DNA from: Roseburia sp.
GTDB lineage: Bacteria > Bacillota > Clostridia > Lachnospirales > Lachnospiraceae
Direction: 5' to 3'
DNA length: 64,000 bases
NCBI GenBank assembly: GCA_022771695.1
Contig: JALEKJ010000065.1
Coordinates: forward strand, 58,245 to 122,244
Shown here one piece after another: positions 8,150 through 16,243 of this stretch. Positions within the stretch are counted from its first letter, which is position 1. Every line of letters begins with the position of its first letter. The notes under the pieces were generated by a model. It was not told where the DNA came from. It made no database searches and worked only from the letters and a program-made list of their open reading frames with translations. The position numbers and the translations under genes were made by a program.

Positions 8150-10423
8150 ATGAAAAGTGGGTATGCGATAGCGTTTTTATTCACAGTAGTGCTGCTGTGT
8201 TATGGAATCATAAGAACTGAGAAAAATGAAAATCCCATTGCGGCCGTGTTGCAGAAATTGTTGACGGTTGCGGCTTTGGCAGTGCTTGCCAATATGACGG
8301 CAATGCTTTCTGCTAATGAGTCTGTTTGCATGATGGCTTATAGTGTCTTTTTTGTCTGCATTGACTGGATATTGTATTATATGTTGGTTTATGCGGTGGA
8401 GTATACCGGTTCTCCGGCAGCAAAGTGGCCAAGATGGCTTTTTTGGCTGGTTCTGGGCTGGGATTCATGCTCAATGCTCTGCAATCAGATATTTGGGCAT
8501 GCATTCGCTTGTATCCCGGTACAAACTTCGGGGGGAGAAATATATTACCGCATACAAGCGGGATTATTTTATAATATTCATCTTGGCATATCCTATGTGT
8601 TGGTTGTGCTCACGGTTCTGGCATTGTTTTTAAAAGCAGTACTGGTTCCACCCGGATATCGGGGAAAATATATTGTTGTGTTGGCAATTTTCTGTACGAT
8701 TGTGATTGCGGATGCAGGATACGTTTTTTTTAATCAGGTTGTGGATATTTCCATTCTGTTTTTTGCCTTAGGTGGATATGCACTTTATTATTATTCGGTT
8801 GTGTATGCGGAGAGGGAATTAATCAGTGGCAGTATGAATATGGTGGCGTCAGGTATGGATGAGGCGTTGGCTATTTTTAACGCGGAGGGACGTTGTACGT
8901 ATTTCAATCAAAGTGCGATAAATTTGTTTGGCCGTATGGAGCAGACAAGTCGTGAGGCAAAGCAGGTGTTTTTATCATGGTGCAACAAGGCAAAGCTGAT
9001 TGCTGAGACGGATTACAGTCGGGATGTGGACTTTTATTGGGGAGATGAACTGCTTCATTTAAGAGTGGAATATCGCTGCATCAACGATAAACGTGGAAAT
9101 CGGTTAAGCAGCTTTTTTGTGATTCATGACCATACGACAGAGGTCAATGACTTAAAGAAAGAGCGCTATAAAGCCACACATGACAGTCTGACCGGATTAT
9201 ATAATAAGGAGTATTTTTACGAGCAGGCGGCAGCGTGTATCGGAGAGCATGAGGAAGAAACGTTCATGCTTGTATGTGCAGATGTAAAGAATTTCAAATT
9301 GGTTAACGATGTGTTCGGACCGGAGGTGGGCGATGAGATTCTGGTAAAGATTGCGCAGGCAATCCAGGAAAAAGCGAAGCCCGGTGAGATATACGGCAGG
9401 GTGGAAAGTGACCGTTTTGCGTTGCTCATGCGAAAAAGTAATTTTAGTGAGCAAATATTTGCGGAAGGTTCGGATGAAATTGTCAAAATTGATTGTGCGG
9501 TGACTTATCCGGTGACCATATATGTCGGACTTTATGAGGTGCTGGAACGAAGTTTGCCAATTTCGGTGATGTGTGACCGGGCATTTATGGCGATTAATGC
9601 CATGAAGGAAAACGGACCGAAAAAGTTTGCGTACTACGATAAGCAATTAAGGGACACTATTCTGGAAGAACAGGAACTGAACGGCGAGATGGAAAGTGCG
9701 ATTGAAAATAATCAATTTCAGATGCATTTACAGCCGCAGATTGCGGTAGATGGAAGTGTGACAGGCGCGGAAGTGTTAGTCCGTTGGCAGCATCCGAAGA
9801 GAGGCCTGCTGATGCCCGGAAGTTTTATTGAAGTGTTCGAGCGGAGCGGACAAATTGTCAAGCTGGATCAGTGTGTTTGGGAGATGGCCTGCAGAAAATT
9901 GCAGGAATGGAAGTTACGCGGAAGAAATGATATGTATCTGTCGGTGAACATCTCTACACGGGATTTTTATTTTATTGATGTGTATCAGGTGTTTACGGAA
10001 CTCATAGAAAAGTATGATATTGAGCCGAAAAATTTGAAACTGGAAATCACGGAGACTGCGGTTATGATGAATCTGCAGGAACAGTTGAAACTGATTGCAA
10101 AATTACGTGCGGCAGGGTTTGTGATTGAGATGGATGATTTTGGAAGCGGATACTCCTCACTGAACATGTTAAAAGAGATTTGCGTAGATATCCTGAAAGT
10201 GGATATGGCATTTCTGGAAAAAACCGGAGATGAAGAGCGAGGCAGAAAAATCTTAAAGATGGTCATTGAGTTGTCCAAAGGGCTTGGTATGCCGGTAATT
10301 ACGGAGGGAGTCGAGACGGAAGAACAGTTACAATATCTGACAGAAATCGGTTGTGATATGTTCCAGGGTTACTATTTTGCAAAGCCGATGGAAGTAGAAG
10401 CGTTTGAACAAAAATATATGTGA
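8150..10423 (+). CDS. Membrane GGDEF/EAL protein, probable c-di-GMP phosphodiesterase
   Basis: 757 residues. About residues 1-225 form seven membrane helices of the kind found at the N-terminus of some sensor kinases; a PAS-like segment (about 230-340) follows, then GGDEF (about 345-500) and EAL (about 510-757). The cyclase signature is degenerate: GRVESDRF stands where GGDEF should be, so synthesis of c-di-GMP is unlikely. The EAL half keeps its key residues: AEVLVRW (EAL written EVL) near 541, LEITETA, DDFGSGYSS near 662, LKVD, EGVET and GCDMFQGYYFAKP, so hydrolysis of c-di-GMP is likely. The neighbouring flagellin genes fit a role in the motile/sessile switch, but that link is inference. 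Confidence 0.85.
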   Translation: MKSGYAIAFLFTVVLLCYGIIRTEKNENPIAAVLQKLLTVAALAVLANMTAMLSANESVCMMAYSVFFVCIDWILYYMLVYAVEYTGSPAAKWPRWLFWLVLGWDSCSMLCNQIFGHAFACIPVQTSGGEIYYRIQAGLFYNIHLGISYVLVVLTVLALFLKAVLVPPGYRGKYIVVLAIFCTIVIADAGYVFFNQVVDISILFFALGGYALYYYSVVYAERELISGSMNMVASGMDEALAIFNAEGRCTYFNQSAINLFGRMEQTSREAKQVFLSWCNKAKLIAETDYSRDVDFYWGDELLHLRVEYRCINDKRGNRLSSFFVIHDHTTEVNDLKKERYKATHDSLTGLYNKEYFYEQAAACIGEHEEETFMLVCADVKNFKLVNDVFGPEVGDEILVKIAQAIQEKAKPGEIYGRVESDRFALLMRKSNFSEQIFAEGSDEIVKIDCAVTYPVTIYVGLYEVLERSLPISVMCDRAFMAINAMKENGPKKFAYYDKQLRDTILEEQELNGEMESAIENNQFQMHLQPQIAVDGSVTGAEVLVRWQHPKRGLLMPGSFIEVFERSGQIVKLDQCVWEMACRKLQEWKLRGRNDMYLSVNISTRDFYFIDVYQVFTELIEKYDIEPKNLKLEITETAVMMNLQEQLKLIAKLRAAGFVIEMDDFGSGYSSLNMLKEICVDILKVDMAFLEKTGDEERGRKILKMVIELSKGLGMPVITEGVETEEQLQYLTEIGCDMFQGYYFAKPMEVEAFEQKYM

Positions 10424-10434
10424 GAAATTTATGT

Positions 10435-10467
10435 ATAAAAAATGCAACATTCCTTATAATATTGTTG
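10435..10467. repeat. Left copy (R1) of a palindromic repeat flanking the recombinase gene
   Basis: The 18 bases ATAAAAAATGCAACATTC are identical to those at 11142-11159, followed by CTTATAA here versus TTATAA in the right copy. CAACA and TGTTG inside it form an imperfect inverted repeat. It lies between the EAL gene and the recombinase gene and is a candidate recombinase binding or crossover site. Confidence 0.7.
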
Positions 10468-10503
10468 AAAATATGAGACACCATGGAATGGAGGAATGAA
10501 ATT

Positions 10504-11094
10504 ATGGGAACAACACAACCGATTCGCGAAAAAGAATCTTTAGAACGCTTTATGAACTATTATCTGACAACACATCCGGTTCCGAGAAATTACGCGCTCA
10601 TCACACTTGGACTTCATACAGCGCTGCGTATCAGCGACCTTTTACTGCTACGTTGGATAGATGTCTATGATTTTGAACGGAATTGTTACCGGAATCACTT
10701 GTTTATTCATGAGAAAAAGACGGGCAAGAAAAATATCATTGCCCTAAATGAACACGCAAGGAATGCGCTTGATACACTAAAAAAAGAGCGGCAAGATGCC
10801 GCTCCCACAGACTATATTTTCACAAAAAATACCGACTACACGACACCGCTCTGCCGCTCACAGGCATTTCGTATCGTAAAACGTGCTGCAGAAGAATCGC
10901 TCCACGAAACACATATCAGCTGTCACTCCCTTCGAAAAACGTTTGGCTATCATGCGTGGAAACAAGGGACACCGCCCGCACTTTTAATGGATATCTACAA
11001 CCATTCCTCTTACAAAGTCACAAAAAAATATCTCGGCATTGAACAGGACGAGCGTGATTCTGTCTTTATGGAAATAGATTTTTATAAAAAATAA
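10504..11094 (+). CDS. Single-domain tyrosine recombinase
   Basis: A 196-residue tyrosine recombinase made almost only of the catalytic domain; the usual N-terminal core-binding domain is missing. Catalytic residues are all visible: R42 (TALRISDLLLLRW), K72 (HEKKTGKKNI), H141 and R144 (CHSLRKTFGYHAW), H167 (IYNHSSYKVTKK) and nucleophile Y176 (KKYLGI). This size and layout match the FimB/FimE type of DNA invertase. ATG 10504 is chosen because GGAGG lies 9 bases before it; 10483 has no site. Codons end in C more often than in the neighbours, a hint of separate origin. The gene is flanked by matching sites at 10435 and 11142, and a sigma-28 promoter lies between it and the right site. Confidence 0.88.
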   Translation: MGTTQPIREKESLERFMNYYLTTHPVPRNYALITLGLHTALRISDLLLLRWIDVYDFERNCYRNHLFIHEKKTGKKNIIALNEHARNALDTLKKERQDAAPTDYIFTKNTDYTTPLCRSQAFRIVKRAAEESLHETHISCHSLRKTFGYHAWKQGTPPALLMDIYNHSSYKVTKKYLGIEQDERDSVFMEIDFYKK

Positions 11095-11103
11095 AAAAAA
11101 GAC

Positions 11104-11130
11104 TAAAGTTTTATATTTCTTATCCGATAT
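11104..11130 (+). promoter_or_regulatory. Sigma-28 (SigD/FliA-type) promoter reading toward csrA and flagellin
   Basis: TAAAG at 11104 and CCGATAT at 11124-11130, with 16 bases between TAAA and CCGATA, match the flagellar consensus TAAA-N15-GCCGATAA closely, lacking only the leading G. It sits 88 bases upstream of csrA and just inside the right repeat R2, so it is part of the segment bounded by R1 and R2. Confidence 0.7.
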
Positions 11131-11141
11131 AGAAAGTGTAA

Positions 11142-11177
11142 ATAAAAAATGCAACATTCTTATAAGAACTGTTGCAT
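11142..11177. repeat. Right copy (R2) of the palindromic repeat flanking the recombinase gene
   Basis: Shares 18 identical bases plus TTATAA with R1 at 10435, in the same orientation. ATGCAACA (11149-11156) and TGTTGCAT (11170-11177) form a perfect inverted repeat around TTCTTATAAGAAC, making nearly the whole site a palindrome. It would be at the 5' end of a transcript from the sigma-28 promoter, so it could also act as an RNA hairpin. Confidence 0.75.
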
Positions 11178-11218
11178 CTGTTTCAACTGGGAGAATTACA
11201 AAACAAGGAGGTTGCTTT

Positions 11219-11479
11219 ATGCTGAAGCTTTCATTAAAACCCGGAGAGTACATTGATATCGGAGAAAATGTTCGGGTAATTTTCTCGGGCGGTTCCGCAA
11301 ACAATATTCATCTATTGGTGGATGCGCCGAAGGAAGTCAATATTGCGCGGAGTACGGCAGGACGCACCGATGCATCCTATTACCGGGAAAAGGGGATATC
11401 GGAGGATGCTAAGAGGGAAATTCGGGAAATCCTACGACGGGAGAAGAAAGCGAATATTCATAAGGTTTCGCATAAGTAG
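11219..11479 (+). CDS. csrA: CsrA-family translational regulator, divergent
   Basis: An 86-residue RNA-binding protein. The N-terminal 48 residues follow the CsrA fold: MLKLSLKPGEYIDIGENVRV then IHLLVDAPKEVNIAR, matching the family pattern of LxLxRKPGExIxIG and (I)NAPKEVxxxR. Typical CsrA is 60-75 residues, so the charged C-terminal tail (about residues 55-86) is longer than usual. In Firmicutes CsrA blocks flagellin translation by binding GGA motifs in the hag leader and is titrated by FliW; the flagellin gene follows here after a structured leader, which supports the same role. No fliW is seen in the window. The ribosome binding site is AAGGAGG. Confidence 0.85.
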   Translation: MLKLSLKPGEYIDIGENVRVIFSGGSANNIHLLVDAPKEVNIARSTAGRTDASYYREKGISEDAKREIREILRREKKANIHKVSHK

Positions 11480-11652
11480 GGAGAGGTAATAATGTCCGGC
11501 TAACCTAGGGGTTGGACTTATTATAAAGGCGCGCGTTAAGCGCGCCATAGGTACCGGAATAAGCCGGTAGCAAACATATGAGCCGAGGAACGGATTCCCG
11601 GCAAGCCATAGCAATATGGAATCAAAATATTATCACATGGAGGTACAAATTT
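11480..11652 (+). promoter_or_regulatory. Structured flagellin leader with candidate CsrA sites
   Basis: Five hairpins can be drawn in order: 11487-11523 (TAATAATGTCC with GGACTTATTA), 11528-11546 (GGCGCGC/GCGCGCC), 11552-11569 (TACCGG/CCGGTA), 11582-11602 (GCCG-A-GGAA/TTCCCGGC with loop CGGA) and 11606-11619 (CCATA/TATGG). The loop of the fourth presents a GGA (11592-11594). The Shine-Dalgarno region reads ACATGGAGG (11635-11643), close to the CsrA consensus ACARGGAUG. One site in a hairpin loop plus one over the ribosome binding site is the layout known from the B. subtilis hag leader. Confidence 0.6.
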
Positions 11653-13212
11653 ATGGTAGTACAGCACAATTTAACAGCGATGAATGCGAACAGAATGTTA
11701 GGTATCACAACCAATCAGCAGGCAAAGTCCTCTGAAAAGTTATCTTCCGGTTACAGAATCAATCGCGCAGCAGATGATGCAGCAGGCTTGACAATCTCTG
11801 AGAAGATGAGAAAGCAGATTCGTGGATTGGATCAGGCTTCCACCAATGCGCAGGACGGTGTATCGGCAGTACAGACAGCAGAGGGTGCATTAACAGAGGT
11901 TCATTCTATGTTACAGCGTATGAATGAGTTAGCAACACAGGCTTCTAATGGCACAAACAGTGAAGCTGACCGTAAGGCAATCCAAGATGAGATTTCGCAG
12001 TTGGAAACTGAAATCGATCGCGTTGCAGAGACCACCAAGTTCAATGAAACTTATCTGTTGAAGGGTGATGGACGTTCTACAACCAAAACAGTGGCTGCAC
12101 ATGATGCGGGATTTGCAGGAACTTTATCCGAGTCAGTAGATGGAAAAACTACATTCCAGTTAGATGCTTTGAAAGTTGGAGATTCCATCAAAATCGGTGG
12201 AAAAGACTATAAGATTGCGGATTCAAAGAGCGCTGCAGATTATGCTAAGGTTAGTGCACAGACATTGGCAGCAGGCGACAAAATTATTAAAACAGACGGT
12301 ACGGTTATGAATGTAGTAGATACTGTGACAGACGCGACAAAGGAAGTTGCAGCAGGTGCATATACACCGACGGCAGGGGAGTCCATTTTTGTTGCGACTA
12401 CAGGAACAACCACTACATATACGGCCGCAACACCGAATGACTATGCAACACTGGAAGCAGCTATCAAGGGATTGGCATCAGGAAAGTCTGTGACTGTGGA
12501 TGGAACCCAGTACACGGTTTCTACTTATAGCAAAGATGCTACTAATATCACAGCAGACGACATTCTTTCTAAAATTAAGGATGGAAGTAAGGTTAAAGTT
12601 GATACAGGTGCAGATGTTACTGCAGTGGGTGTTGCAGCAACAAAATCAACTGCAACAAATGCAATTACACTAAATGACGCTTACACGAAGATTGCAGATG
12701 AACTAGCAAAGGCAAGTTCTATTGGAACGGATAATGCAGCAACCGTTACTAGTAAAGGTGCAGGCGAATTTGAGATTACTCAGGGAACAGTTAGAATCAA
12801 AGAAGCTCTTTCCTTTAACTTGCATGTAGGTGCAGATGCAGACACTACAAATAAAATTAGTGTTGATATCGATGCCATGAGTGCAGCGGGGCTTGGGATT
12901 AAGGGAATTGATGTAAATGATGTTACCGGAACAAAAGCAACCTACGCAATCGACGCCATTGCAGATGCGATTGCAACGGTTTCTTCCCAGCGTTCCGCGC
13001 TTGGTGCCGTTCAGAATCGTCTGGAGCATACCATCGCAAATCTTGACAACGTTGTTGAGAACACAACAGCAGCAGAGTCCCGTATCCGTGATACTGATAT
13101 GGCAGAAGAGATGGTAGAGTACTCTAAGAACAACATCCTTGCACAGGCCGGACAGTCTATGCTTGCACAGGCAAATCAGTCTACACAGGGTGTACTTTCC
13201 TTATTGCAGTAA
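11653..13212 (+). CDS. hag: Flagellin
   Basis: A 519-residue filament protein exported by the flagellar apparatus. The N-terminal D0/D1 region is classic (VVQHNLTAMNANRML, then LSSGYRINRAADDAAGLTIS), as is the C-terminal one (RDTDMAEEMVEYSKNNIL and a final QSTQGVLSLLQ). The central D2/D3 part, about residues 140-415, is rich in Thr, Ala, Lys and Asp and is the surface-exposed variable region. ATG 11653 is used because GGAGG lies 9 bases upstream and the conserved N-terminus begins there; the frame upstream is the leader. It is preceded by csrA and followed by a strong terminator. No flagellin export chaperone or glycosylation gene is next to it. Confidence 0.97.
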   Translation: MVVQHNLTAMNANRMLGITTNQQAKSSEKLSSGYRINRAADDAAGLTISEKMRKQIRGLDQASTNAQDGVSAVQTAEGALTEVHSMLQRMNELATQASNGTNSEADRKAIQDEISQLETEIDRVAETTKFNETYLLKGDGRSTTKTVAAHDAGFAGTLSESVDGKTTFQLDALKVGDSIKIGGKDYKIADSKSAADYAKVSAQTLAAGDKIIKTDGTVMNVVDTVTDATKEVAAGAYTPTAGESIFVATTGTTTTYTAATPNDYATLEAAIKGLASGKSVTVDGTQYTVSTYSKDATNITADDILSKIKDGSKVKVDTGADVTAVGVAATKSTATNAITLNDAYTKIADELAKASSIGTDNAATVTSKGAGEFEITQGTVRIKEALSFNLHVGADADTTNKISVDIDAMSAAGLGIKGIDVNDVTGTKATYAIDAIADAIATVSSQRSALGAVQNRLEHTIANLDNVVENTTAAESRIRDTDMAEEMVEYSKNNILAQAGQSMLAQANQSTQGVLSLLQ

Positions 13213-13254
13213 TTATTACAGGAATAAGAGAATCAGTCATCTCACAAGCAGAAG

Positions 13255-13281
13255 GCGCCGCCCGATATGGGCGGCGTTTTT
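13255..13281 (+). terminator. Flagellin terminator
   Basis: CGCCGCCC and GGGCGGCG form an 8-bp GC stem with a 5-base loop, followed by TTTTT. Confidence 0.92.
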
Positions 13282-13564
13282 GCGGCAATAAAAAGAAAAT
13301 ACACTTGTAATTTATAGAATTTCATGATACGTTAAACACATCTTAAAAGATCTATTTTTGATTACACTGGTAATCATGCCGAAGTTCCGGCAGTCTACTT
13401 GGTCTCATGGAAAGGGTATGCCCTTTCATTCAATGGCAAATCGCCGACTGTTCCAAGTATGTAGAAATGAAGAAGCAGGGAGGGGAGTCTATGCATATAT
13501 CGAGAAAAATGTAGTTTTTTGTGTTGCGGGGGAAGAGAAAAAAATTTATAATGGAGGAGAACCT
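13282..13564. other. Intergenic stretch with no recognised element
   Basis: Between the flagellin terminator and the Rpn-like gene. It contains AT-rich sequence that may hold a promoter (not assigned) and a frame open into the next gene whose translation has no family similarity. No riboswitch or RNA gene was recognised. Confidence 0.5.
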
Positions 13565-14524
13565 ATGGAAGAAAGTATGCAAAGTTATGGGAATAGAGAG
13601 TACAAGGACCGTCTGTTCAAACTGATTTTTCGCGAGAAGCGTGACTTGCTCGAGCTGTACAATGCTTTGAATGATACGGCGTATGAGAATCCTGAGGAGA
13701 TAGAGGTAAATACGCTTGAGGATGTAGTATACCTTGGAATGAAAAATGATATCTCGTTTTTGCTTCAGGAGGTGCTGAATCTGTATGAGCATCAGAGCAC
13801 GATGTCGCCGAATCTGCCGTTGCGTGGGTTGTTTTATTTTTCGACACTTTACCGGCGAATCGTGGCAGATAATCATGACATATACAGCAGCAAGCGTATT
13901 GAACATCCGCTGCCGAAGTTTGTGATATTTTACAATGGCAGGAAGGAAGAACCGGAGCAAATGACGCTGTATCTGCATGATGCATTTCCCAAACGCTATG
14001 ATGTGAAGGAAGCGGATTTGGATTGTCGTGCAGTGCTACTTAATATCAATGCGGGACAGAATCCGGGCATCATGAAGAAGTGTAGGCGGCTGGAGGAGTA
14101 TTCCATTTTTGTGGCACGGATTCGGGAATATCAGACGAGGAGTTATACGATAGAGGAAGCCATTGACAGAGCGGTGGACGAATGCATACAGGAGGGTATT
14201 TTAGCGGAGTTGTTGCGTAGCCAGCGCGAGGAGGTGCGTTCTATGTTGCTGACAGAGTATAACGAACAGGCACATATTGAGAGTGAGCGGAAGATTGCTG
14301 CCGATGAAGCCTATGCACAGGGAATGGAAGTTGGAATTGCACAGGGAATGGAGGCAGGAATCGCACAGGGAATGGAGACCGGAATCGAGGAAGGAGAAGA
14401 CTTGTTTGGGCTTTTGACCGATTACCTGATGACTGATTCTCGCATGGACGATTTACGGAAGGCAACAAAAGATAAGGAATATCGAGCAAAATTGTATGAA
14501 GAGTATGGGTTAAAAAGAAAATAG
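13565..14524 (+). CDS. Rpn-family PD-(D/E)XK nuclease / putative transposase
   Basis: A 319-residue protein of the recombination-promoting nuclease (Rpn, 'putative transposase or invertase') group common in Clostridia. Seen: NREYKDRLFKLIF near the N-terminus, then LEDVVYLGMKNDISFLL with the nuclease-core Asp, and LFYFSTLYRRIV. After the catalytic domain comes a helical tail with three copies of AQGMExGI at about residues 251-274. Rpn proteins in E. coli stimulate RecA-independent recombination; some members act in phage defence. The start at 13565 has GGAGGA upstream; the frame before it is not conserved-looking. It stands alone, with a terminator on each side. Confidence 0.8.
   Translation: MEESMQSYGNREYKDRLFKLIFREKRDLLELYNALNDTAYENPEEIEVNTLEDVVYLGMKNDISFLLQEVLNLYEHQSTMSPNLPLRGLFYFSTLYRRIVADNHDIYSSKRIEHPLPKFVIFYNGRKEEPEQMTLYLHDAFPKRYDVKEADLDCRAVLLNINAGQNPGIMKKCRRLEEYSIFVARIREYQTRSYTIEEAIDRAVDECIQEGILAELLRSQREEVRSMLLTEYNEQAHIESERKIAADEAYAQGMEVGIAQGMEAGIAQGMETGIEEGEDLFGLLTDYLMTDSRMDDLRKATKDKEYRAKLYEEYGLKRK
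14315..14386 (+). repeat. Three in-frame 24-bp repeats in the Rpn-like gene
   Basis: Units begin at 14315, 14339 and 14363, each starting GCACAGGGAATGGA and encoding AQGMEVGI, AQGMEAGI and AQGMETGI. A 24-base period keeps the frame, so copy-number change would alter tail length without truncating the protein. Confidence 0.9.
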
Positions 14525-14628
14525 AAGGAGAACCCCATTTATATCCGGAGCAGTTTTCTTTCTCGCATATCGCTTGTTCAAACGTCAGCAGATTGCGTGA
14601 CAGCGCTCAAAAGTTATGATAAGATAGT

Positions 14629-14657
14629 ACCGTGCGAGTGATTTGCACGGTGCTTTT
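14629..14657 (+). terminator. Hairpin with T run upstream of the M32 carboxypeptidase
   Basis: ACCGTGC and GCACGGT form a 7-bp stem around a 9-base loop, followed by GCTTTTT. It probably ends the Rpn-like transcript. Confidence 0.7.
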
Positions 14658-14704
14658 TATGTCATAGGAACTTTCTATGAAGGAAAACAGAAAGGAATAA
14701 CAAG

Positions 14705-16204
14705 ATGAGTAAATTATTGGAAGAATTCAAAAACTATCTGCATGAGATGAATCAGTATGAGCATGTAGTGACTTTATTATATTGGGACATGAAGACCAAC
14801 GCGCCAAAGCTGGGGCAGGAGGCACATATTGAGGCGCTCACGCATTTTTCCACAAAGAGCTTTGAGATGTCTACGGCGGATAAGCTGGGGGAGATGTTAG
14901 ACGGATTGGCAGAAGAGAGCGAGTTTACGGCATTGGATGTGACATGGCAGTTTATCGTGCGCCGTATGAAACGTGATTTTGACCGCAATAAGCGTATTCC
15001 GGCAGAGGTATATGAGGCATTTGTACGTGCGCAGGCAGAATCGGGAAATGCGTGGGAGGAGGCGAAGAATTCCTCTGATTTTTCCGTTTTTGCGCCACAT
15101 CTGAAAAAGATGGTGGAGATGACAAAGGAAATTGCGGGGTATACAGATCCGGGCGTAGAGACGTATGATGCGCTTTTGAATCAGTATGAGGAGGGAATGG
15201 ATTCTGCAACGATTGACCGTCTGTTCGGCGAATTAAAACAGGAGTTGATTCCGCTGGTACAGCAGATTCTGGCAAAGCCACAGCCGGACGATACGGCATT
15301 TCATGCATACGCAGACCCGGATGCACAGAAAAAGGTGCAGTGGATGTTGCTTGACTATATTGGATTTCGCAGGGATGCAGGTGCGGTCGGTGAGACAGAG
15401 CATCCGTTTACGTTAAACTTTTCCTCAAAGGATGTCCGCGTGACGAATCACTACTATGAGACAGAGCCAATCAGTGCAATGTTTTCGGCGATTCACGAGG
15501 GCGGGCACGGAATATTTGAGCAGAATGTGAATCCGGAATATGACAATACGGTAGCGGGAAGCTGCTGTTATATGGGCATCCATGAGAGCCAGTCCCGTTT
15601 CTACGAGAATATTTTAGGTCGTAATAAGAACTTCTGGCTTCCGATTTATGACAAGTTAGGTGAGCTGCTTCCGCAGTTTAGGGAGATTTCTTTGGATGAC
15701 TTTTACCGTGAAATTAATCATGTGCGTAACAGCTTTATCCGCACGGAGGCAGATGAGGTGACCTATTGTTTTCACATTATTTTACGCTATGAGATGGAAA
15801 AGGCAATTTTCCGTGATGGTGTGTCGGTAGAGGAACTTCCGACACTCTGGAATCAAAAAATGCAGGAATACTTGCAAATTACTCCGAAAAATGACGCGGA
15901 AGGCATCTTGCAGGACATGCACTGGTCAGACGGCTCGTTTGGATATTTCCCGTCTTATTTGTTGGGAAGCATTTACGATGGCATGTATTTAGACACGATG
16001 GAGGCGGAGCTTGGCTCCGTAGATAAGCTGTTGGCAGAGGGACGTATTGCAGAGATTACAAAATGGTTGAACGAGAAGATTCATCAGTATGGAAGTACGC
16101 GTACGCCAAAGGAAGTAATTGAGGCAGTCTGTGGCAAAGAAGTGTCTGCCGAGCCGCTTGTGCGTTACTTCAAGAAAAAGTATACGGAAGTATACGGCTT
16201 GTAA
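14705..16204 (+). CDS. M32-family metallocarboxypeptidase
   Basis: A 499-residue carboxypeptidase of family M32 (thermostable carboxypeptidase 1 / Taq type), the expected length. It removes C-terminal residues from peptides in the cytoplasm. The zinc site is the HEGGH motif in SAIHEGGHGIFEQN (near residue 265), followed about 28 residues on by the ligand Glu in GIHESQSRFYEN. The family blocks DVRVTNHYYE, NHVRNSFIRTEADEVTY and LQDMHWSDGSFGYFPSYLLG are all present. GAAAGGA precedes the ATG. The HAD gene follows after 39 bases. Confidence 0.95.
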   Translation: MSKLLEEFKNYLHEMNQYEHVVTLLYWDMKTNAPKLGQEAHIEALTHFSTKSFEMSTADKLGEMLDGLAEESEFTALDVTWQFIVRRMKRDFDRNKRIPAEVYEAFVRAQAESGNAWEEAKNSSDFSVFAPHLKKMVEMTKEIAGYTDPGVETYDALLNQYEEGMDSATIDRLFGELKQELIPLVQQILAKPQPDDTAFHAYADPDAQKKVQWMLLDYIGFRRDAGAVGETEHPFTLNFSSKDVRVTNHYYETEPISAMFSAIHEGGHGIFEQNVNPEYDNTVAGSCCYMGIHESQSRFYENILGRNKNFWLPIYDKLGELLPQFREISLDDFYREINHVRNSFIRTEADEVTYCFHIILRYEMEKAIFRDGVSVEELPTLWNQKMQEYLQITPKNDAEGILQDMHWSDGSFGYFPSYLLGSIYDGMYLDTMEAELGSVDKLLAEGRIAEITKWLNEKIHQYGSTRTPKEVIEAVCGKEVSAEPLVRYFKKKYTEVYGL

Positions 16205-16243
16205 AACGATGTTAGTATGTGTATGGGAAATGAAGGAAATCGT

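Noticed and set aside
10453..11166. Common origin of the recombinase sites and the inverted-repeat elements at 32.4 and 39.6 kb, because all contain CAA-TTCTTATAA-like sequence.
   Set aside because: The shared part is short and AT-rich; chance is a sufficient explanation without a genome-wide count.
11524..11556. Second sigma-28 promoter directly in front of flagellin (TAAA followed by GCCATAGG).
   Set aside because: The -10 part differs at key positions and the whole stretch is explained by the GGCGCGC/GCGCGCC hairpin; the match at 11104 is far better.
11551..11610. c-di-GMP riboswitch in the flagellin leader.
   Set aside because: CCGGTAGC looks like part of the class I motif, but the other conserved blocks are missing and the helices are better explained as separate hairpins.
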